Assembly (NCBI GenBank): GCA_027010905.1 | Contig: JALVBA010000317.1 | Span: 1-18,527 of the forward strand | Direction of reading: 5' to 3' | Source of the DNA: Marinilabiliaceae bacterium | Lineage (GTDB): Bacteria > Bacteroidota > Bacteroidia > Bacteroidales > Marinilabiliaceae | Length of the DNA stretch: 18,527 bases | Shown: piece after piece, positions 1 to 8,477 of the stretch | How positions within the stretch are numbered: the stretch's first letter is position 1 | Layout: each line of letters starts with the position of its first letter | Translations under genes and position numbers: made by a program | The notes under the pieces: generated by a model | Seen by the model: the letters and a program-made list of their open reading frames with translations, nothing else | Database searches by the model: none | Told to the model about the DNA's origin: nothing

Positions 1-85
1 GCAATATACGCCTCAAATAACCATTTTGCATTTACAGAAAATAGAAAAGGATTAAAAATAATAATTAAAGAATGACTAATCTTTA

Positions 86-93
86 TAAATTTG
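86..93 (+). promoter_or_regulatory. possible -7 promoter element for the 125-3102 gene run
   Basis: TAAATTTG matches the Bacteroidota -7 consensus TAnnTTTG and lies about 30 bases before the first ATG. No TTG is present at the expected -33 position, so this rests on one element in AT-rich DNA. The remaining 85 bases at the left edge show no gene. Confidence 0.35.
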
Positions 94-124
94 CCTTGAA
101 AATATTTTTTATTCCGGACTCTTT

Positions 125-1954
125 ATGAGAAAAATTATTATTCAGGCAGTATCTATACTCACAGCACTACTTTTAATTGTTGCCTGTGCAAATCAGGGAT
201 TCCCTAGTGGAGGGCCTAAAGATGAGGAGCCTCCGTTTATTAAGGAGTCAAAACCTAAACCCAATACACTAAATTTTACTGGCGATAAGATTGAGATAGA
301 GTTTAATGAACTTATTCAGCTGGAAAATGCAAGTCAAAAACTCGTTATGTCACCCCCTATGAATAAGAAACCTTTTGTTAGTACTAAAGGCAAGGTGCTT
401 GAAATTGAATTTGAAGAGGAATTACAACCCAATGTTACCTACACTTTAGATTTTGGCAATGCCATTAAAGATAACAATGAAGGAAATATTATTCCGTCTT
501 TCCGGTTCTCTTTCTCCACAGGTGAAACGGTTGATTCGCTACAGGTGTCGGGTCATCTTTTCGAATCTGAAGACCTCTCACCTGCCGATGGTATTCTGGT
601 AATGTTGTACAACAACCTAGCTGACAGCGCATTTGAGACTTTAGTGCCTGTGCGTATGGCTAAGACCGATAAGAAGGGGTATTTTTCTATTCAGAATGTG
701 CATCCCGGCAAATACCACGTTTATGCCCTCGACGATAAAAACAACTCCTATAAGCACACTCAACCCGGCGACCGTATCTCATGGTACGATTCAATAGTAG
801 TACCGTCGTTTGAGTATCGTAAGGTGATTGATTCAATATCTGTAAATATTGACTCGCTTACTATTGACTCGGTAATAATATCAGAGAAACTATTTTACAC
901 TCCCGACAGTCTGCTCATGTTTCTGTTTCAACAGGATTACAAACAACAATATCTAGTAAACGATGACCGGCCGGAGAAAGCAAAACTCTCTTTTATATTT
1001 AACCGCACACTTGAGAAAGACCTAGACATCCGTATCACCGGTCATGAGACAAACAACGACTGGATGATACGAGAGCTATCAGCTACTAATGATACATTTA
1101 ATATCTGGATAACTGACAGCACACTCTACAATCGCGATTCACTCTCATTTACTCTAACATATCCGGTAAGAGATTCATTGAAAAACCTTGTTGACAGGGT
1201 TGACACAATTGCAATGTATTTCTTCGAAAAACCGATAAGTAAGAAGGAGAAAAAGGGCAAGAAAAAGAAAGAGGAACCACCTCATCTGAAGATACAGAAA
1301 TTTTCGAGTAACCTGGATATCTATTCTGCCAACAGTTTTATGCTACCTGCTCCTGCCACCAGGTTTGATGTCTCTGCGGTGCACCTTACTCAAAAGTTAG
1401 ATACAATTCAGGTGCCTGTTAAATTTGATTTATGGCAAGACACATTAAACATCCGGAAATATTACATTCTGCGCAAATGGGATGCAGGAGGCTCGTATGA
1501 GATGACCATTGACTCTGCCGCCATTGAAGATATCTACCATAAGATAAATTTTCCTGTCAAAAATAAATTTAAAATTAGAAACTTGAATGAGTATGGCAAA
1601 TTTTTTGTTCAGCTTGAGTCACCCGGAGAAAACTGGTTACTGCAAGTGATTAATGCTAAAGAGAGTATAGTGCAGCAGGGATACGTGCCAAAAAATGGGA
1701 AAATAGCATTTCAATACTTAAAACCCGGAAGTTACATGTTACGAATAGTTACAGATAGCAACCGTAATGGCGAATGGGACTCCGGTAATTATAAAAAACG
1801 GATTCAACCTGAAAGTATAATTTATTATCCCGGCAAAATCGCACTGCGTGCAAACTGGTATAAGGTTATATCAGACTGGGTTCCCAAGGAGTTTGATATC
1901 TATAAGTTTTCTGAAGAGTTCAGAAAACCTTCATCATCAAGAAACCAAAATTAA
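125..1954 (+). CDS. Ig-like (Big_5/SbsA-type) domain lipoprotein
   Basis: A 609-residue exported protein. The first 20 residues form a basic and hydrophobic signal peptide ending in a lipobox (Ile-Val-Ala-Cys), so Cys21 should be lipidated. A bacterial Ig-like domain of the Big_5/SbsA kind follows at about residues 36-132. A transthyretin or carboxypeptidase-regulatory-like beta segment follows at about 180-235 (motif GYFSIQNVHPGKYHVYALDD). A similar segment recurs near the C-terminus (LKPGSYMLRIVTDSNRNGEWD). A lysine-rich linker lies at residues 373-384. Proteins of this build are common in Bacteroidota and lack an assigned biochemical role; an envelope structural or sugar-binding role is only a guess. 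It is the first gene of a three-gene run; the next start codon is 10 bases after its stop. Confidence 0.85.
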   Translation: MRKIIIQAVSILTALLLIVACANQGFPSGGPKDEEPPFIKESKPKPNTLNFTGDKIEIEFNELIQLENASQKLVMSPPMNKKPFVSTKGKVLEIEFEEELQPNVTYTLDFGNAIKDNNEGNIIPSFRFSFSTGETVDSLQVSGHLFESEDLSPADGILVMLYNNLADSAFETLVPVRMAKTDKKGYFSIQNVHPGKYHVYALDDKNNSYKHTQPGDRISWYDSIVVPSFEYRKVIDSISVNIDSLTIDSVIISEKLFYTPDSLLMFLFQQDYKQQYLVNDDRPEKAKLSFIFNRTLEKDLDIRITGHETNNDWMIRELSATNDTFNIWITDSTLYNRDSLSFTLTYPVRDSLKNLVDRVDTIAMYFFEKPISKKEKKGKKKKEEPPHLKIQKFSSNLDIYSANSFMLPAPATRFDVSAVHLTQKLDTIQVPVKFDLWQDTLNIRKYYILRKWDAGGSYEMTIDSAAIEDIYHKINFPVKNKFKIRNLNEYGKFFVQLESPGENWLLQVINAKESIVQQGYVPKNGKIAFQYLKPGSYMLRIVTDSNRNGEWDSGNYKKRIQPESIIYYPGKIALRANWYKVISDWVPKEFDIYKFSEEFRKPSSSRNQN

Positions 1955-1964
1955 AATTATTATT

Positions 1965-2276
1965 ATGTCTATTCTGTTAAACTTTGCCATGTTTCCTACC
2001 GATAAGGGTAGCAGTGTAAGTAACTATGTAAGCAAGGTGATAAAATATATCGACGAAAGCGGAGTTCCTTATAAACTAAACCCCATGGGAACATCAATAG
2101 AGACTGAAACTATGGAGGAGGCACTCGCAATTGTTCAGGGCGCATACAATATTCTTGAGCCAGTTTCAGACCGCATCTACAGCACAATTAACATTGATGC
2201 TCGCAAAGGAAAGAGTAATATGATTACAGGAAAAATAGCCTCTATTGAGGCGAAGATAGGAGATGTGAATAAGTAG
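1965..2276 (+). CDS. MTH1187-family thiamine-binding protein
   Basis: A 103-residue protein of the MTH1187/YkoF-like (DUF77) family. Family members are small ferredoxin-like-fold proteins, about 95-105 residues, and several bind thiamine-type ligands; this length fits. The sequence begins MSILLNFAMFPTDKG, followed by VSKVIKYIDESGVPYKLNPM and a TSIETETMEEAL segment, the usual family layout. An open frame extends upstream to 1848 inside the previous gene, but the ATG at 1965 is preferred because the family signature starts there and the longer form would overlap the lipoprotein gene by over 100 bases. It has no signal peptide and should be cytoplasmic. It sits between two exported proteins with 10-base gaps, so co-transcription is likely. 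Its ligand here is not shown by the sequence. Confidence 0.85.
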   Translation: MSILLNFAMFPTDKGSSVSNYVSKVIKYIDESGVPYKLNPMGTSIETETMEEALAIVQGAYNILEPVSDRIYSTINIDARKGKSNMITGKIASIEAKIGDVNK

Positions 2277-2286
2277 CTGACACTTT

Positions 2287-3102
2287 ATGCTTAAGAGATT
2301 ATTACTACTAACATTCAGCTGGTTCGTCATCCTGCTTACAGTAAACGGACAATGTAAGGAGGCGAACAGCTCATTTCAAGGGGGTGAGAAAGTTATTTAT
2401 AATGCCTATTACAACTGGGGCTTCATCTGGGTTAATGCCGGAATAGTATCCTTTTCAGTTGATGATTACAACTATGAAGAGAGGCCATCTTATTTCATTC
2501 GCTCCTATGGCCGCACCTATAAATCTTATGACTTTCTTTTCAAAGTCCGCGACAGTTTTGAAGTTTACGTCGACACACTAAACCTTAAACCTTTTGAGTT
2601 TGACAGAGTAACCAAGGAGGGTAGTACCATATCTCACCACCACTACAAGTTCAACAGAGTAGAGAGAACTATTCACACATCAATAAGCAAAGATAATGAG
2701 CCGTATAAAGATTCTGTTCTAACATGGCCCGAATGCTCATTCGACCTTCTGTCAATGGTGTATAAAGCTCGTAATATTGATTTCAGAAAATATAGTCCGG
2801 GTGATAAAATTCCTATAAACATGATTCTTGACGGGAAGACCTATAATTTGTACATCAGATACAAAGGGAGGAAGACAGTTAAAAACCGTGAAGGGCGCAG
2901 GTTCAAATGTATAGAATTTTCACCCCTGCTGGTTGAAGGAACAATATTTACCAGTGGCGAGGATATGACCGTTTGGGTAACTGACGATAAAAACAGAATA
3001 CCAATTATTGTAGAGGCAAAAATTCTCATTGGCTCAGTAAAAGCGATGTTCGTTCAGGCTGAGGGCCTTAGGCATCCTATGGACGCAGAGATTACAAGAT
3101 AG
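2287..3102 (+). CDS. DUF3108 exported protein
   Basis: A 271-residue protein with an N-terminal signal peptide (about residues 1-21, LLLLTFSWFVILLTVNG) and no further membrane segment, so probably periplasmic. The body matches the DUF3108 family in layout: GGEKVIYNAYYNWGFIWVNAG near the start, a central DSFEVYVDTLNLKPFEF segment, and a C-terminal VWVTDDKNRIPIIVEAKILIGSVKA segment. The fold is predicted to be beta-rich. The family has no established function; in other phyla members occur near envelope genes. It starts 10 bases after the thiamine-binding gene and is the last gene of the run. Its last 11 bases overlap the 3' end of the opposing HAD gene, and I see no clear terminator between the two. 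Confidence 0.82.
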   Translation: MLKRLLLLTFSWFVILLTVNGQCKEANSSFQGGEKVIYNAYYNWGFIWVNAGIVSFSVDDYNYEERPSYFIRSYGRTYKSYDFLFKVRDSFEVYVDTLNLKPFEFDRVTKEGSTISHHHYKFNRVERTIHTSISKDNEPYKDSVLTWPECSFDLLSMVYKARNIDFRKYSPGDKIPINMILDGKTYNLYIRYKGRKTVKNREGRRFKCIEFSPLLVEGTIFTSGEDMTVWVTDDKNRIPIIVEAKILIGSVKAMFVQAEGLRHPMDAEITR

Positions 3103-3904
3103 ATATCTTTTCAGCAACGTACTTAAGTGCACCACTATATGCCGATGTTGCTACAAGGAATTGATTTCTGAGTTCTGCCGGAGCCTCACTAACCACATAG
3201 GCAGCCTCATAAGCTTTCAGCATATCGAGGTCATTGAAGTCATTACCCAAAACAACCACATCGTCATCCTCAATCTTTTCCAGCTTACAAACAAACCTCA
3301 ACCCCTCAGCTTTCGACACCTCACTATGAAAAAACTCCATCCACACACTCTTCCCGTCAATAGGTGAAGTGGCTCTAACTGTCTTTATCTCATTAAACCT
3401 GCCGGTGAGCTCTTCGTACGCAGTTGCATCAGGCAGGAATGCCAGAACCTGAGTATAGTTCTTCTCCGGCAGAGTATCCTGAATAGAAAATGCGTACTGT
3501 TTGTAGTGAGATAAGTATCTTTTGAAATCGCTGTGATTACTTTCTGCCCCGGAATAGTAGAAACAATGATTCTCAGGTATTGGCCAATGCAGGGTGAAGT
3601 TGATATTTTTATCAGTTAAAACCGGAATTATCTCTTTCGACCTCTCTGTACCAAGATGTTTCACTTGAAGTATTTTTTTACTTCTCCAGTCGTAAACCCC
3701 GGCACCGGAAGAGAAGACAAGGTAATCGATAGGAAAATCGGCAGGAATAATATCGGTTGCCGAATTAAATGTTCTGCCCGTTGCAATTACCCTAACCACA
3801 CCCTTTTCTCCCAATATATGCAGTGCATCAATATCCTTCTGGATGAATCCCGCATCTCTTGTGAAGATTGTTCCATCTAAATCTGTTGCAAATAGTCTCA
3901 CCAT
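3092..3904 (-). CDS. HAD-superfamily hydrolase, Cof/YidA type
   Basis: A 270-residue cytoplasmic phosphatase of HAD subfamily IIB. Motif I is DLDGT (nucleophile Asp8 and acid Asp10), motif II is the Thr in IATGRT (Thr42), motif III is the Lys in EVSKAEGL (Lys198), and motif IV is GNDFNDLDML (220-229), binding Mg2+. The C2-type cap lies between motifs II and III. These enzymes dephosphorylate small substrates such as sugar phosphates or flavin and pyridoxal phosphates; the substrate cannot be told from sequence. An in-frame GTG lies one codon upstream (3907); the ATG at 3904 is preferred. It follows metA by 16 bases on the same strand and is probably co-transcribed with it. Its 3' end overlaps the DUF3108 gene tail to tail. 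Confidence 0.9.
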   Translation of the reverse strand: MVRLFATDLDGTIFTRDAGFIQKDIDALHILGEKGVVRVIATGRTFNSATDIIPADFPIDYLVFSSGAGVYDWRSKKILQVKHLGTERSKEIIPVLTDKNINFTLHWPIPENHCFYYSGAESNHSDFKRYLSHYKQYAFSIQDTLPEKNYTQVLAFLPDATAYEELTGRFNEIKTVRATSPIDGKSVWMEFFHSEVSKAEGLRFVCKLEKIEDDDVVVLGNDFNDLDMLKAYEAAYVVSEAPAELRNQFLVATSAYSGALKYVAEKISIL

Positions 3905-3920
3905 CACTCTCCGTTTACCG

Positions 3921-4844
3921 CTATTTATCTTCCTTCTTACTCAAATCAAAAGGTGTTGCCTGATACACATAGTAGTTCAACCAGTTTGAATAGAGCAAGT
4001 GCGCATGACTTCGCCATGTTGACAATGGCTCTTTTGAATCATCATCATCGGGAAAATAGTTAACCGGCTTTTCAGCCTCCAAACCCTTATTCAAATCACG
4101 CTGATACTCTTGTTTCAAGGTGTATGGGTCATACTCCGAATGACCGGTAACAAAAATCTGTTTTTTATCTTTTGAAATTACAAGGTAAACTCCTGCCTCC
4201 TCCGACTCAGCCAGTACAGTAAGTTCGTCACAACTCTCTATGTTCTCTTTACTAATTCCTGTATACCGCGAATGCGGTGCCATAAATAGGTCGTCAAACC
4301 CCCGCACCAACTGCTCATCATGCATAATGAGTCTGTGTTTGTAGATACCCGAGAGTTTCTTTTTCAACTCATGCTTTTTGATTCCGTAATGATGAAACAG
4401 TCCGGCTTGTGCACCCCAACAAATATGAAACGTATTTGTAACGTGCTCTTTACTCCAATCCAATATCTCTGTCAGCTCATTCCAGTATGCAACCTCCTCA
4501 AACTCCATCAGCTCAACCGGTGCTCCGGTAATAATCAGTCCGTCATAGTTCAAGTCTTTAACATCGGCAAAAGTTTTGTAGAAACTCAGCAAATGTTCCA
4601 GAGATGTATTTTTTGAGGTGTATGAGTCGGTCATCAACAGTTCAACCTCAACCTGCAAAGGCGAATTTGACAACGACCTCAACAGATGTGTCTCTGTTTG
4701 AATTTTCAGAGGCATAAGGTTAAAAATCAATATACGCAATGGACGAATATCCTGATGAACAGCCTGCTCATCAGTCATCACAAAAACATTCTCACCCTCC
4801 AGTATTGAACGTGCAGGAAGGTTATCGGGGATTTTAATCGGCAT
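3921..4844 (-). CDS. metA: homoserine O-acyltransferase (MetA family), probably O-acetyltransferase
   Basis: A 307-residue cytoplasmic enzyme of the MetA family, full length. It acylates the hydroxyl of L-homoserine, the first committed step of methionine synthesis. The catalytic Cys142 (in HICWGAQAGLF), His235 and Glu237 (in TGHSEYDP) fall at the same positions as in the characterised E. coli and Bacillus enzymes. Residue 111, in ITGAPVELMEFEEV, is Glu. In this family Glu111 goes with acetyl-CoA use and Gly with succinyl-CoA use, so I infer an acetyltransferase despite the usual succinyltransferase label. The HAD gene follows 16 bases downstream. A consensus -7 element lies just upstream (4883-4890), giving a leader of about 30 bases, too short for a methionine or SAM riboswitch. 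Confidence 0.95.
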   Translation of the reverse strand: MPIKIPDNLPARSILEGENVFVMTDEQAVHQDIRPLRILIFNLMPLKIQTETHLLRSLSNSPLQVEVELLMTDSYTSKNTSLEHLLSFYKTFADVKDLNYDGLIITGAPVELMEFEEVAYWNELTEILDWSKEHVTNTFHICWGAQAGLFHHYGIKKHELKKKLSGIYKHRLIMHDEQLVRGFDDLFMAPHSRYTGISKENIESCDELTVLAESEEAGVYLVISKDKKQIFVTGHSEYDPYTLKQEYQRDLNKGLEAEKPVNYFPDDDDSKEPLSTWRSHAHLLYSNWLNYYVYQATPFDLSKKEDK

Positions 4845-4882
4845 AGTAACTCTCTGTAAACTTGTGAAAATAAAATCAAGTG

Positions 4883-4890
4883 CAAAAGTA
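4883..4890 (-). promoter_or_regulatory. -7 promoter element of metA
   Basis: On the minus strand this reads TACTTTTG followed by CAC, an exact match to the Bacteroidota -7 consensus TAnnTTTG. Transcription should start near 4876, about 32 bases before the metA ATG. No TTG was found at the -33 spacing. Confidence 0.6.
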
Positions 4891-5055
4891 ATAAAGTTAT
4901 TTGGATTCGACGTGGAGCTGAGGATTTGGACTAAATTTTATTTTGATATGCTGGGTTTAGTTTTTCTCTTTAAAAATACATTTTTCTGAATATGAATATT
5001 TGTTAATAACTTATTCAGGCATCACTTTGATACACCTTTCATTTTTGTCTTGATA

Positions 5056-5105
5056 CCCCGCTGTGCGGGACAGGCGCCAACGAAATCCCGCTATGCGGGA
5101 CAGGC
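5056..5105. repeat. two tandem GCGGG hairpin repeats
   Basis: Two 20-base units (5056-5075 and 5086-5105) share CCCGCTRTGCGGGACAGGC, with a period of 30 bases. Each is a small hairpin: CCCGC-TGT-GCGGG in the first and TCCCGC-TAT-GCGGGA in the second, followed by ACAGGC or CAGGC. They are much richer in G+C than the surrounding DNA and resemble REP-type intergenic elements. They lie in the 459-base gene-free stretch 4845-5303, upstream of metA and beyond the 3' end of rnr. Neither has a T-run suited to an intrinsic terminator. Confidence 0.75.
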
Positions 5106-5223
5106 AAAAAAGTCAAGGCTTATTTCTATTACCAATAAACATCAAGATATCATCTCTCGTAGCACCTCAAAATAATATTTAGCCAGGATTTGAGAAATGA
5201 GAGTCCTCGAATCTTCAAGCCCT

Positions 5224-5303
5224 ACATCCTCACATCACATCCCAACATCCTCATCCTACATCCTTACATCCCCAAATCCTCACATCCCATATCGCTCAAC
5301 ATC
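5224..5303. repeat. CATCC-rich low-complexity tract at the 3' end of rnr
   Basis: Eight copies of CATCC occur in about 80 bases at irregular spacings of 5 to 20, giving a strongly C/T/A-biased plus strand with almost no G. The minus strand, which is the 3' flank of rnr mRNA, reads as repeated GGATG. The tract begins right at the rnr stop codon. It looks like an expanded degenerate satellite rather than a gene; the 75-codon plus-strand open frame through it resembles no known protein. Confidence 0.7.
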
Positions 5304-7490
5304 CTACTTCCCTCCCCTGAATTCACCTGAAACCTCAAGTGCAGGATCGGGCAAAGCAAAATCAAGCTGCTTCTTCTCCAGATTAGCTCTGGCCACCATC
5401 ACTTTCAATGAGTCTCCAAGCTGATACTTCTTGTTGTACTTTCGACCCACCAAACGATAGTTATCCTCATCGAAATGGTAGTAATCATCATCTAGGTCAC
5501 GTATCGGTATCATTCCTTCGCACTTATTCTCTACCAGCTCCACATAAATACCCCATTCGGTAACACCTGAAATAACACCATCAAAAACCATCCCCTGCTT
5601 ATCCTGCATAAACTCAACCTGCTTATATTTGATTGATGCTCTTTCGGCTTCAGTTGCCGATAGCTCCATGTCTGAGCTATGCTTACATTTCGCTTCATAC
5701 TCTTCGGCATCAACAGATTTTCCGCCTGCCAGATACCTTTCAAGCAACCTGTGTACCATCATGTCGGGATAGCGACGTATGGGCGAAGTGAAGTGTGAAT
5801 AGTGCTTGAAAGATAGTCCGTAATGGCCAATATTATGAGTTGAATAGACAGCCTTAGCCATTGTTCGTACAGCAAGGGTTTCAACAATATTCTGCTCCGG
5901 CTTTCCTTGTGCCTGAGTTAATATTTTATTTATTGCCGAGCTTACCTGCTCCTTACCCTCAGGTTTCAAATCATATCCAAAACGCTTAATAAATTTTGAA
6001 AATGTTTCAAACTTATCGGGATTAGGAACATCGTGTATCCTGTAGATAAAAGTTTTTGGTTTAGCACTTTTATGCTCTGAGAGTTCATTTTCATTTATCA
6101 GCTTAGCAACCTCTCTGTTGGCCAATAGCATAAACTCCTCAACAAGCTTATTGGCATCTTTCGACTCTTTAAAAAAGACCCCTAAAGGTTTTCCTTCACC
6201 ATCAAGATTAAATTTCACCTCAACCCTCTCAAAGGCAATAGCACCATGTTTAAACCGCTGATCTCGCAACTTTTTCGCCAGACTATCAAGAGTCAGTATC
6301 TCTTCCGAGAGATCTCCTTTACCTGTTTCAATAACTTTTTGTGCATCGTCATAAGTGAACCGCCTGTCAGAATATATCACTGTCTTACCAATCCATTTCT
6401 TTATCACACGAGCAGAATCATCCATCTCGAAAACAGCAGAAAAACATAACTTCTCCTCATGAGGTCGTAGTGAGCAGATTGAGTTACTAAGCCTTTCAGG
6501 CAGCATAGGCACAACCCTGTCAACCAGATAAACAGAGGTAGCACGGTCGTACGCCTCATCCTCAATAATAGATTTTGGCGTTACATAATGAGTTACGTCA
6601 GCAATGTGCACACCCACCTCCCAGTTGCCGTTATCAAGCTTATTCAGTGAAAGAGCATCATCAAAATCCTTTGCATCATGGGGGTCAATAGTGAAGGTAA
6701 CATGTTTCCTGAAATCTCTCCTCTTCTTTATCTCTTCAGCAGAGATGCCTGCATCAATCTTTTCAGCAGCAGCAATTACCTCATCTGGATATTTATGAGG
6801 CAAATTAAACTCCGCCAGTATTGCATGCATCTCAGTAAGATTATCTCCTGCATTACCTAACACCTCAACAATTTCACCAATAGGATTTTTTGCTTTCTTG
6901 GGCCACTCGGTAATTTTAGCAATAGCCTTCTGCCCATTATCAGCACCATTAAGAGACTTCAACGGAATGAAAATATCATGGTTCATATCCCTGGAATCAA
7001 CCACAAGAAATGCAAAACCATTAGAAATCTCAACAACACCAACAAACGTTTCTCTCTTACGCTTCAGTATCTCTACCACCTCACCTTCCGGCTGATGATG
7101 CTTTCTTTTGGCAAACTGAAGAACCTTCACGGTATCTCCATTTAGAGCCTTGTTCATATTCGATTGGGAGATAAAAATATCCTCCCCCTCCTCCTCCATC
7201 ACCAGATAGGCTGAGCCCTTCTTAGTCATGTCAATAACTCCGGTAACATAGGCTCCTCTCGATATCAGCTTAAACTTACCTTTTGACAGTTCGGTTAAAT
7301 GTCCATCCTCAAAAAGCTTTATCAGGATAATCTGAACCATCTGCTTACTGGTACGATTCTTAACCTCTAAAAGTCCGGATACCTGCTTGTAGTTAAATGT
7401 GCGTTTTGGATATTTCGAAAATAGGTCGATAATTAACTGCTTGAGCTCCGACTTTTTTATCGATCTTACTTTTTTCTTCTTTTTTACCAT
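5304..7490 (-). CDS. rnr: ribonuclease R
   Basis: A 728-residue 3'-to-5' exoribonuclease of the RNase II/R family, cytoplasmic, which degrades structured RNA and takes part in rRNA quality control and mRNA decay. Order of domains: a lysine-rich N-terminus with a winged-helix-like segment (about 10-75), two cold-shock-type OB folds (about 78-215), the RNB catalytic domain (about 260-590), and an S1 domain (about 633-713). The catalytic aspartates are in TIDPHDAKDFDDAL (Asp269, Asp275, Asp277, Asp278); a HFTSPIRRYPDMMVHRLL motif marks the C-terminal part of RNB. The length is in the range usual for Bacteroidota RNase R, and a long C-terminal basic tail is absent. A TTG start four codons upstream (7502) is possible; the ATG at 7490 is preferred. 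It is divergent from the MORN-2 protein gene. Confidence 0.96.
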   Translation of the reverse strand: MVKKKKKVRSIKKSELKQLIIDLFSKYPKRTFNYKQVSGLLEVKNRTSKQMVQIILIKLFEDGHLTELSKGKFKLISRGAYVTGVIDMTKKGSAYLVMEEEGEDIFISQSNMNKALNGDTVKVLQFAKRKHHQPEGEVVEILKRKRETFVGVVEISNGFAFLVVDSRDMNHDIFIPLKSLNGADNGQKAIAKITEWPKKAKNPIGEIVEVLGNAGDNLTEMHAILAEFNLPHKYPDEVIAAAEKIDAGISAEEIKKRRDFRKHVTFTIDPHDAKDFDDALSLNKLDNGNWEVGVHIADVTHYVTPKSIIEDEAYDRATSVYLVDRVVPMLPERLSNSICSLRPHEEKLCFSAVFEMDDSARVIKKWIGKTVIYSDRRFTYDDAQKVIETGKGDLSEEILTLDSLAKKLRDQRFKHGAIAFERVEVKFNLDGEGKPLGVFFKESKDANKLVEEFMLLANREVAKLINENELSEHKSAKPKTFIYRIHDVPNPDKFETFSKFIKRFGYDLKPEGKEQVSSAINKILTQAQGKPEQNIVETLAVRTMAKAVYSTHNIGHYGLSFKHYSHFTSPIRRYPDMMVHRLLERYLAGGKSVDAEEYEAKCKHSSDMELSATEAERASIKYKQVEFMQDKQGMVFDGVISGVTEWGIYVELVENKCEGMIPIRDLDDDYYHFDEDNYRLVGRKYNKKYQLGDSLKVMVARANLEKKQLDFALPDPALEVSGEFRGGK

Positions 7491-7616
7491 CTTAGTATTC
7501 AATTATTTCCCGTAAATATAATTCTATTTTAAATATTTTTTCGCGATAACTATAACATTTTACAATTTCTTAACGTAAAACAAAATCAGGGAACAACAAA
7601 TGTTATAATCATTTCA

Positions 7617-8414
7617 ATGAAAATAGCCGTATTAGTATATATATTTTTCATCTCTGCAGCCTCCTTCTCACAGTCGTTTGAAGTATTTGAGAACGACACG
7701 GTAAACCATAGAGATAAAAGCAACAAAAAGCAAGGGGTGTGGCTTATTTTCAGCCCCGGCAAAAAAAAGGTTGTTGAAAAAGGTGTCTACATAAACGGAA
7801 TAAAAAATGATGTCTGGATTAGCTATTTTCCTTCAGGGAAGATAAAACATGAGATAACATATAAAAATGGCAAACCTATTGGACATGCTAAATTCTATTA
7901 TGAATCGGGAGCAGTATCTGAAAAGGGCTATTGGAACATTGATCACTGGGAAGGACAATACAACTACTACCATACAAACGGTCAGATGGCGTACGACTGG
8001 AATTATGACAAAAAAGGTAAGCGTACAGGAGAACAAAAATATTACTACGAAAACGGCAATGTAAAATATACCGGAATATGGGAAAAAGGCAAAACGACAG
8101 GTGCTCTGAAGATGTACAACGACTCAGGCTTGTTAGTCTCTGAACGTATATACGAAAACGGAAAGTTTGCCCACTCAGTAAACAGGCAAAACAAGGACAC
8201 CTTCAAACTGCCTGCAAGAAAGATGTCACAATTTACAGGTACAGGAAACCACACAATATACACATTGGATGGAAAAATAGAGAAGAAAGGCTTTTTTGTA
8301 AACGGAAAACTTTTTAGTGGCGAGCAGTATGTTTATGGTGACAACAAGAAGCTAAAAGAGAAACTCATCTTTAAGAACGGACAACTACAGCAAAAATCCA
8401 CAGTAGAAAATTAA
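7617..8414 (+). CDS. secreted MORN-2 (YwqK-like) repeat protein
   Basis: A 265-residue protein with an N-terminal signal peptide (about residues 1-19, ending SFSQ) followed by about eight tandem repeats of roughly 24 residues of the MORN-2 type. The repeats carry the pattern W/Y-x-x-Y-x-x-x-G-x-x-x-x-x-x-x-Y-x-x-G-K/I; clear units include VWISYFPSGKIKHEITYKNG and EQKYYYENGNVKYTGIWEKG. Units one to six run from about residue 41 to 186. A less regular segment follows, then two more units (about 220-262). Such proteins are often labelled YwqK-family antitoxins in databases, but the signal peptide and lack of a toxin partner argue against that role here. A surface or periplasmic scaffold role is inferred from the repeats alone. 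It is a lone gene, divergent from rnr. Confidence 0.85.
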   Translation: MKIAVLVYIFFISAASFSQSFEVFENDTVNHRDKSNKKQGVWLIFSPGKKKVVEKGVYINGIKNDVWISYFPSGKIKHEITYKNGKPIGHAKFYYESGAVSEKGYWNIDHWEGQYNYYHTNGQMAYDWNYDKKGKRTGEQKYYYENGNVKYTGIWEKGKTTGALKMYNDSGLLVSERIYENGKFAHSVNRQNKDTFKLPARKMSQFTGTGNHTIYTLDGKIEKKGFFVNGKLFSGEQYVYGDNKKLKEKLIFKNGQLQQKSTVEN

Positions 8415-8450
8415 TGTGGGGCTCAGCCCTTTGTCAATAAAAACCACATG

Positions 8451-8477
8451 AAAAAAGCCTGCCAAGAGATGGCAGGC
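8451..8477 (-). terminator. intrinsic terminator of the candidate small RNA
   Basis: Arms 8471-8477 and 8457-8463 form seven G+C-rich pairs (GCCTGCC with GGCAGGC) around a 7-base loop. On the minus strand the stem is followed by six T (8451-8456). On the plus strand no T-run follows, so it works in the minus direction, where no protein gene lies upstream. Confidence 0.8.

Noticed and set aside
4845..5050. Methionine or SAM riboswitch upstream of metA
   Set aside because: The consensus -7 element predicts a leader of only about 32 bases, and no riboswitch-like paired elements were seen.
5224..5303. CRISPR-like repeats
   Set aside because: Units are only about 5-8 bases, irregularly spaced and without spacers.
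7617..8414. Toxin-antitoxin pair suggested by the YwqK-antitoxin label of MORN-2 proteins
   Set aside because: The protein has a signal peptide and no small partner gene lies beside it.
8415..8449. Plus-strand terminator of the MORN-2 gene (GGGC-TCA-GCCC followed by TTT, and ATGTGG/CCACAT)
   Set aside because: The stem is only four pairs with a three-base T-run, too weak to call.
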